A stretch of 64,000 nucleotides of DNA from SURF-43 sp964628985 (lineage in GTDB: Bacteria; Chloroflexota; Dehalococcoidia; UBA2979), in contig CAZVNJ010000009.1 of NCBI GenBank assembly GCA_964628985.1, positions 6,398 through 70,397 of the forward strand, written 5' to 3'. Positions 59,256 to 64,000 of this stretch are shown here, piece after piece. Below the pieces are notes generated by a model, which did no database searches, had not been told where the DNA came from, and was given only the letters and a program-made list of their open reading frames with translations. A program made the translations under genes and the position numbers. How positions within the stretch are numbered: position 1 is the stretch's first letter; every line of letters starts with the position of its first letter.

Positions 59256-61715
59256 TTAGGAGGCGATGACGCCCTCGACCACCTCGACCTCCGGCGTCCC
59301 GGCCGTCCGCTCGAACACGAACTCGCCGTCGCGCACGTCCACCGTCACGACGTCGCCTGCCTGGTAGGAGCCGGCGAGGATCTCCCGCGCCAGCGGGTTC
59401 TCCACCTTTCGCTCGATCAGGCGTCGCAGCGGGCGCGCCCCGAAGTCTGGGTCGAACCCCTCCTTCGCGATCAGCGCCACCGCAGCGTCCGTCACGTGCA
59501 GGGTCACCTTTCGGTCGGACAGCCGCTCCGCCACGATCTCCACCTCGAGGCGGGCGATCTGCTCGATCTCAGCCTCTGACAGCGGCTCGAAGACGACCAC
59601 CTCATCCACTCGGTTGAGGAACTCGGGGCGGAAGAACCGCTTGAGCGCCGACTCCACCTCGCGCTGCTGGCGGTCGCCCTCGACCTCTGACGTCGTGCGC
59701 CGGTACCCCAGTGCCTCCGTCTTCTGACCCGTGCCGAGGTTGCTCGTCATCACGATCACCGTGTTGCGGAAGTCCACCGTGCGGCCGTGGCTGTCCGTCA
59801 GCCGCCCGTCGTCCATCACCTGCAACAGCGTGTTGAAGATGTCCGGGTGAGCCTTCTCGATCTCGTCGAATAGCACCACCTGGTACGGACGGCGGCGCAC
59901 CGCCTCCGTCAGTTCACCCGCACCCTCGAACCCCACGTACCCCGGGGGTGCGCCGAGCAGCCGCGACACCGTGTGCCGCTCCTGGTACTCGCTCATGTCG
60001 ATCCGCAGGAGCGCGTCCGGATCGTCGAACAGGTACTCCGCCAGCGCCTTCGTCAGGTACGTCTTACCGACACCCGTCGGCCCCACGAAGATGAACGAGC
60101 CGATCGGGCGGCGCGGATCCTTCAACCCGCTCCGCGCGCGCCGGATCGCATCCGACAGCGCCGAGATCGCCCGCGGCTGGCCGATGACGCGCTGATGGAG
60201 GAACTCCTCCATTTTCAGCAACTTCTCCGCTTCGCCCTCGAGCATCCGGTCGACCGGGATGCCGGTCATCTGCGCGATCAGCGACGCGATCTCCTGCTCG
60301 GAGACCTCCTCGCCCAGCCCGTGCTCACGCTGCCACGTCGCGCGGCGGTCGTTGTACTCGGACTGGATCGCCAGCACCTCCTGCTTGATCCGCGCCGCTG
60401 CCTCGTAGTCCTGCCGGCCCGCCGCTGCGTCCAGGCGCGCCGAGGCGTCGTCCAGCCGCTGCTTCAGGTCGCGCAGGTCGGGCGACATCGACTCCGCCTG
60501 GATCACGTGCTTCGACCCCGCCTCGTCGATCAAGTCGATCGCCTTGTCCGGCAGGTTGCGGTCCGGGATGTACCGCGCGGAGAGCCGCACGGCCGCCTCG
60601 ATCGCCGCGTCCGTGATCGGTACCCCGTGGTGCGCCTCGTACTTCGAGCGGATGCCGTGGAGGATCTGGATCGCCTCCTCCTCGCTCGGCTCGTCCACAA
60701 ACACCGGCGAGAACCGACGCTCCAGCGCCGGGTCCTCCTCGATGTGCTTGCGGTACTCGTCGAGGGTGGTCGCGCCGATCACCCGGAGCTCACCACGAGC
60801 CAGCGCCGGCTTCATCATGTTCGAGGCATCGATCGCCCCGTCTGCGCCGCCCGCGCCCACCACCTGGTGCAACTCGTCGATGAAGAGGATCACCTCACCG
60901 GCTGACTGCTTCACCTCGGACATCACCGCCTGCAGGCGCTCCTCGAACTCACCGCGGAACTTCGAGCCCGCCAGCAGCGCGCCCATGTCGAGGGCGAGCA
61001 CCCGCTTCCCCTTCAGCCGCTCCGGCACGTCCCCCGCCACGATCCGCTGCGCGAGGCCCTCGACGATCGCCGTCTTGCCCACGCCCGCTTCCCCGATCAG
61101 CACGGGGTTGTTCTTCGTGCGCCGGTTCAACACCTGCATCACGCGCGCGACTTCCTCGTCGCGTCCGATCACCGGGTCGATCTTCCCGTTGCGCGCGACC
61201 TCGGTGAGGTCCGTGCTGTACTTGGACAATGCCTGGTAGCGTGACTCCGCCGTCGGCGAGTCCACGCGTGCGCTGCCGCGGATCTGCTGCAGCGCGCGGT
61301 ACACGCGCTCCTTCGTGATCGAGAACTCCTGCAGCACTGCCGCGACATCGCCGTCACGCACGTCCGACAGCGCGACGAGCAGGTGCTCGACACCCACGTA
61401 CTCGTCCTGCAGGCGGGAAGCCTCGGCATTCGCTGCCTCCAGCACCGAGACGATCCGCGGCGTCGTGTAGATCTGCACCACGTCGTGCGCCAGGCGAGGG
61501 GCGCGGTCCAGCCGCTCCTTCAGCGCGCGTCCCACCGCCTCCGGGTCCACGCCCATCTTCGAGAGCACCTCGCGCGCCAGGGAGTCCTTCAGCCGCACCA
61601 GCGCGTAGAAGACGTGCTCGACGTCCCACTGCGCATGCCGCGACTCCCGCACCAGCGCCTGCGAGGACGCCAGCACTTCCTGTGCCTGCTCCGTGAACCG
61701 GTCATTCCGCATCAT
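59256..61715 (-). CDS. clpC: AAA+ unfoldase ClpC
   Basis: 819 aa. N-domain repeats (1-145), D1 with Walker A GEAGVGKT (208-215) and Walker B ILFIDE (276-281), a short middle domain with a UVR-like helix (DYEAAARIKQEVLAI, about 436-450), then D2 with GPTGVGKT (545-552), VVLFDEIE and pore loop GYVG. The short middle domain and total length favour ClpC over ClpB. A loop LGY (about residue 676) may serve as the ClpP-docking [LIV]G[F/Y] tripeptide. The start codon is one of two adjacent ATGs. Third gene of the dnaJ-hspR-clpC run. Confidence 0.9.
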   Translation of the reverse strand: MMRNDRFTEQAQEVLASSQALVRESRHAQWDVEHVFYALVRLKDSLAREVLSKMGVDPEAVGRALKERLDRAPRLAHDVVQIYTTPRIVSVLEAANAEASRLQDEYVGVEHLLVALSDVRDGDVAAVLQEFSITKERVYRALQQIRGSARVDSPTAESRYQALSKYSTDLTEVARNGKIDPVIGRDEEVARVMQVLNRRTKNNPVLIGEAGVGKTAIVEGLAQRIVAGDVPERLKGKRVLALDMGALLAGSKFRGEFEERLQAVMSEVKQSAGEVILFIDELHQVVGAGGADGAIDASNMMKPALARGELRVIGATTLDEYRKHIEEDPALERRFSPVFVDEPSEEEAIQILHGIRSKYEAHHGVPITDAAIEAAVRLSARYIPDRNLPDKAIDLIDEAGSKHVIQAESMSPDLRDLKQRLDDASARLDAAAGRQDYEAAARIKQEVLAIQSEYNDRRATWQREHGLGEEVSEQEIASLIAQMTGIPVDRMLEGEAEKLLKMEEFLHQRVIGQPRAISALSDAIRRARSGLKDPRRPIGSFIFVGPTGVGKTYLTKALAEYLFDDPDALLRIDMSEYQERHTVSRLLGAPPGYVGFEGAGELTEAVRRRPYQVVLFDEIEKAHPDIFNTLLQVMDDGRLTDSHGRTVDFRNTVIVMTSNLGTGQKTEALGYRRTTSEVEGDRQQREVESALKRFFRPEFLNRVDEVVVFEPLSEAEIEQIARLEVEIVAERLSDRKVTLHVTDAAVALIAKEGFDPDFGARPLRRLIERKVENPLAREILAGSYQAGDVVTVDVRDGEFVFERTAGTPEVEVVEGVIAS

Positions 61716-61789
61716 CTGTCACCGCCATCTCGAGGCCGTGGGCCTCGTCGTCTATTCATCAGCGATCTCGCCGCGCGTCGGTCGTGGCG

Positions 61790-62146
61790 CTACGTCTGAG
61801 TGCTCCGCTCGTGCGCACGCATCCGCAGCGCCTCGAGTTCTTCACGCACCTGCGCGAGTTCCCCGCGCAGGTCCTCGATCTGCTCAAGGAGCCGGAGGAT
61901 CACCTGCGCCCCGGCGAGGTTCACGCCCAGGTCCCCCACCAGCCGCACGATCTGCCGCAACCGCTCCACGTCCGCCGGCGAGTACCGCCGCGTCTGGCCC
62001 GGTGTGCGCGCTGGCTCGACGAGCCCCGCACGCTCGTAGAGGCGGATCGTCTGCTGGTGCACACCGACGAGCCGCGCCACCACGGAGATCGAAAACACCG
62101 GCTCGTGCTCGGGCATCCCAGCCGGCGTGCTCGCGCGCGAGGTCAT
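61790..62146 (-). CDS. hspR: MerR-family heat-shock repressor HspR
   Basis: 118 aa. MerR winged helix-turn-helix (SISVVARLVGVHQQTIRLYERAGLV, shown in part: VHQQTIRLYERAGL) with the RRYSPADVERLRQI second motif and a C-terminal dimer helix. Its ATG overlaps the dnaJ stop. In Actinobacteria HspR with DnaK as co-repressor blocks dnaK, clpB and hsp20 genes; here it lies between dnaJ and clpC. Candidate operators lie between dnaJ and hsp20. Confidence 0.9.
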   Translation of the reverse strand: MTSRASTPAGMPEHEPVFSISVVARLVGVHQQTIRLYERAGLVEPARTPGQTRRYSPADVERLRQIVRLVGDLGVNLAGAQVILRLLEQIEDLRGELAQVREELEALRMRAHERSTQT

Positions 62147-63186
62147 GGCGCCCCCGCCGTCCCGGCCGGCTCAGCGGCCGAGGTCGTTGCGCGCAGCCGT
62201 TCGAACAGCGCCCGCTGCTCGTCGGTGATCGACTCCGGCAACACCAGACGCACCGTCGCGAACAGGTCGCCGAACCCGCCGGTCGACCGAGGCATTCCCT
62301 GGCCCGCAAGGCGCAACACGCGGCCGCCCTGCGTCCCTGCCGGCACCCGCAGCGCCAGCGCGCGTCCCTTCAGTGTCGGTACCCGCACCTCCCCACCGAG
62401 GGCCGCGTCTGCAACCGGCACGTCGACCGTGACATGCACGTCGTCGCCACGCCGCTCAAACACGGGGTGAGTCGCCACCTGCACACGCAGGAAGAGGTCG
62501 CCTGCCGCGCCGCCGCCGCTCCCGGGACTGCCTTTCCCGGCCACCCGGATCCGCGATCCGTCGGCCACGCCTGCCGGGATTCGTACCTCCACGCGTCGCA
62601 AGCCCCCGACCGATCCCGCCCCTTGGCATGTGTGACAGGTCGCGCCCGCCAACTGGCCTGCACCCTTACACGTGGGGCAGACCTCGCCTGGCCCGCGCAA
62701 CTCGATCGTGCGCGAAGTTCCCGCGTACGCTTCCTCCAGCGTCAGCCGAACCGCGTGTTCGATGTCCTGCCCGCGTTGCCGGCCGCCGGCGCGACGGAAC
62801 AGGGAGTCGAACATCCCCGCGCCACCGGCTCCACGACCCCCGAAGAGGTCGCTCAGATCCCCCTCGAAGGTGAACGTGGTGCCATCGCCGTTGGCGAAGC
62901 CTCCCCCGCCCCGGCCGAACCCGGCGCTCCCGCGTTGCCGGCGCATCGCCTCGATCTCATCGGCGTGCTGCCATTGGTCGCCGTACTGGTCGTACTTCTT
63001 CCGCTTCTCGGGGTCGGACAGCACCTCGTATGCCGCGTTGACCGACTTGAACCGGGTCTCCGCCTCGGCGTTGCCGGGGTTCACATCCGGGTGGAACTGG
63101 CGAGCCAAGCGACGGTAGGCGCTCCGGATCTCCTTCACGGAGGCGTCCCGTTTCACACCAAGCGTCGCGTAAAAGTCTGAGGCCAT
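62143..63186 (-). CDS. dnaJ: DnaJ/CbpA-like J-protein with half zinc finger
   Basis: 347 aa from the ATG at 63186. J-domain with HPD at 32-34, a Gly/Phe-rich linker (about 75-125), then client-binding domains. The zinc region has only two CxxC motifs (C170/C173 and C184/C187, CPTCKGAG and CHTCQGAG) instead of the four in classical DnaJ, enough for one zinc. C-terminal beta domains and dimer helix are present. No ribosome site upstream, so possibly leaderless. First gene of the heat-shock run; overlaps hspR. Confidence 0.87.
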   Translation of the reverse strand: MASDFYATLGVKRDASVKEIRSAYRRLARQFHPDVNPGNAEAETRFKSVNAAYEVLSDPEKRKKYDQYGDQWQHADEIEAMRRQRGSAGFGRGGGGFANGDGTTFTFEGDLSDLFGGRGAGGAGMFDSLFRRAGGRQRGQDIEHAVRLTLEEAYAGTSRTIELRGPGEVCPTCKGAGQLAGATCHTCQGAGSVGGLRRVEVRIPAGVADGSRIRVAGKGSPGSGGGAAGDLFLRVQVATHPVFERRGDDVHVTVDVPVADAALGGEVRVPTLKGRALALRVPAGTQGGRVLRLAGQGMPRSTGGFGDLFATVRLVLPESITDEQRALFERLRATTSAAEPAGTAGAP

Positions 63187-63198
63187 GTTCGAAGGGTA

Positions 63199-63255
63199 GC
63201 AGAAAATCTGCGCGATGTGATGGCAGATAATCTTCCACATCGGATGTAGATCTGC
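63199..63255. promoter_or_regulatory. Divergent heat-shock operators (GCAGA-N3-TCTGC)
   Basis: GCAGA-AAA-TCTGC (63199-63211), the near copy GCAGA-TAA-TCTTC (63223-63235) and a third GTAGATCTGC (63246-63255) lie between dnaJ and hsp20, centres 24 bases apart for the first two. A promoter TTCCAC-N17-TATTCT for hsp20 (63233, 63256) overlaps the last. These fit MerR-type operators, though they differ from the actinobacterial HAIR box. Confidence 0.5.
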
Positions 63256-63329
63256 TATTCTCCGACATGCAGCCGGCGGGGCTGACAAGAACGACCTGAG
63301 CAGCGCCCTACCGGAGAAGGAGGTATCCC

Positions 63330-63776
63330 GTGTCTGACTTGATGATCCGTGATCCCTTTGGTCCGAGCGCCTTCCGGAACGTCGTTGAGCGCTTCTTCGA
63401 CGAGCCGTTCCGTGGCTTTCCGGCCATCGCCACGTTCGGCCTGGCGGAGGCCACGGTCCCGGTAGACATCTCGGAGCGCGACGGCGCCCTCGTCGTCGAG
63501 GCTTCGCTACCCGGCTACAAGAAGGATGAGATCGACGTCCAGGTGCATGACGGCGTCCTGACCATCAAGGCCGAGCGCAAGCAGCAGACCGAGCAGCGCA
63601 CGGAGCAGTACCACCGGCGCGAGCGCACCTGGGGTGCCATCAACCGTCGCATCGCCCTCCCCGCCGAGGTGGACGAGGCGAATGTGGACGCCGAACTGAA
63701 GAACGGTGTCCTCACCCTTCGGCTTCCCCTGCCCCCGCAGCGCTTGCCGAAGTCGATTGAGGTCCGCGGGGAGTAA
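63330..63776 (+). CDS. hsp20: Hsp20/alpha-crystallin small heat-shock protein
   Basis: 148 aa, GTG start with GGAGAAGGAGGT. Alpha-crystallin domain about 40-140: VPVDISERDGALVVEASLPG, KAERKQQTEQRTEQYHRRE, and the A-x-x-x-n-G-v-L motif AELKNGVLTL. Short N-terminal arm and a C-terminal IxV-like RLPKSIEV. Oligomeric holdase chaperone. Divergent from dnaJ with shared operators; a strong terminator follows. Confidence 0.95.
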   Translation: MSDLMIRDPFGPSAFRNVVERFFDEPFRGFPAIATFGLAEATVPVDISERDGALVVEASLPGYKKDEIDVQVHDGVLTIKAERKQQTEQRTEQYHRRERTWGAINRRIALPAEVDEANVDAELKNGVLTLRLPLPPQRLPKSIEVRGE

Positions 63777-63794
63777 CCCGCCGCGTCCCGCTGC

Positions 63795-63829
63795 AAGGCG
63801 GCCCCGTGTGAGCGGGGCCGCCTTTGTTT
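63795..63829 (+). terminator. Rho-independent terminator after hsp20
   Basis: Perfect 12-base arms AAGGCGGCCCCG and CGGGGCCGCCTT, loop TGTGAG, then TGTTT. Confidence 0.9.
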
Positions 63830-63923
63830 CCATCCGGCGGTTCCCAAGATGGCTCCAGAGTCACGTCCGACGAGGCCGAACGGCCCTTGCGCGCTTCCCT
63901 GAGCATTGTACAGTTGCGCAATC

Positions 63924-64000
63924 ATGCAAGATGATCCCTTCGACATCCTCGCCCGGTTCTCACACGCTCTGTCTACGTCCAGCCGGCTCCGGTTGCTCGA
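63924..64000 (+). CDS. ArsR-like winged-helix regulator (3' partial)
   Basis: First 25 residues only: MQDDPFDILARFSHALSTSS then RLRLL, matching the opening helix and ALSDPTRLRLL-like signature of ArsR-type repressors. The reading frame is open to the window end. Just upstream TTGCGCAA (63914-63921) is a short palindrome that could be its operator. No ribosome site, so perhaps leaderless. Confidence 0.5.
   Translation, partial: MQDDPFDILARFSHALSTSSRLRLL

Noticed and set aside
59256..61715. Calling the chaperone ClpB
   Set aside because: The middle domain is short and UVR-like and the length (819 aa) fits ClpC; ClpB has a long coiled-coil middle domain.
1..64000. Insertion sequences, phage, integrons or restriction and other defence genes
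   Set aside because: I looked for transposases, integrases, terminal repeats and defence families and saw none; the window reads as ordinary chromosome.

Overview
High-GC bacterial chromosome segment (roughly two thirds G+C by eye, with strong Shine-Dalgarno sites and many GTG/TTG starts). The gene set suggests a flagellated, probably monoderm bacterium: two sortases, no outer-membrane or LPS genes, a ClpC/HspR/DnaJ/Hsp20 heat-shock block, a VKOR/DsbA disulfide pair and many acyl-CoA and MFS genes. Chloroflexota (Dehalococcoidia-like) is my best guess and an actinobacterial relative the main alternative. No rRNA or phylogenetic marker is present to settle it.

Layout. 1-8.3 kb: a truncated enoyl-CoA hydratase, a membrane-anchored cupredoxin-NirK fusion, an MFS carrier, a second enoyl-CoA hydratase, DUF805, a zinc alcohol dehydrogenase and a DUF389 membrane protein. 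8.4-17 kb: a lipoprotein/polytopic membrane protein pair, a second MFS carrier, a CopD/DUF2269-like protein, a CorA transporter, a sortase, an SDR/SnoaL-like pair and a Gfo/Idh-like protein. 17.3-43.7 kb: the flagellar region. It starts with flagellin 1 and a methyltransferase, then two tiny CxxC proteins, a hydrolase, a flavin reductase, a lytic transglycosylase, tRNA-His and a PDZ lipoprotein. Flagellin 2, a FlaG-like protein, fliD, fliS, flgN, a sortase and flgM follow, and then fliF-G-H-I-J, flgB-C, fliE, fliK, flgD, a TIGR02530 protein and flgE. It ends with a cNMP-domain/DUF2225 fusion, a beta-propeller protein and a Cys-rich protein. 43.7-49.1 kb: tandem nitrilase-like, FAH-family and DinB-like genes, an AKKPA-repeat H1-like protein, a short CysS/MshC-like ligase and a hemerythrin. 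49.1-59.1 kb: four more MFS carriers with HxlR and PadR regulators, a DUF3105-DsbA-VKOR set and a PspC protein. 59.2-64 kb: clpC-hspR-dnaJ divergent from hsp20, then the start of an ArsR-like regulator.

How the genes work together. The flagellar region carries the MS ring, switch, ATPase complex, proximal rod, hook, hook-length control, filament, cap and chaperones. The export-gate genes (flhA/flhB/fliPQR), fliM/fliN, flgK/flgL and mot genes are absent and must lie elsewhere. FlgM is encoded here. Several flagellar transcription units share an upstream element ending in GCCGAT(A/G), with an upstream C-rich block, which looks like this organism's sigma-28 promoter. The heat-shock block is arranged as an HspR-autoregulated unit, with a short repeated inverted motif between dnaJ and hsp20.

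The most unusual items are: the shared flagellar promoter architecture; a sortase inside the flagellar chaperone/anti-sigma operon; flgBC-fliE moved to a position after fliJ; the cNMP-DUF2225/propeller/Cys-rich module at the end of the flagellar operon; the MshC-like short cysteine ligase; a DnaJ with half a zinc finger; and a degenerate tandem nitrilase.
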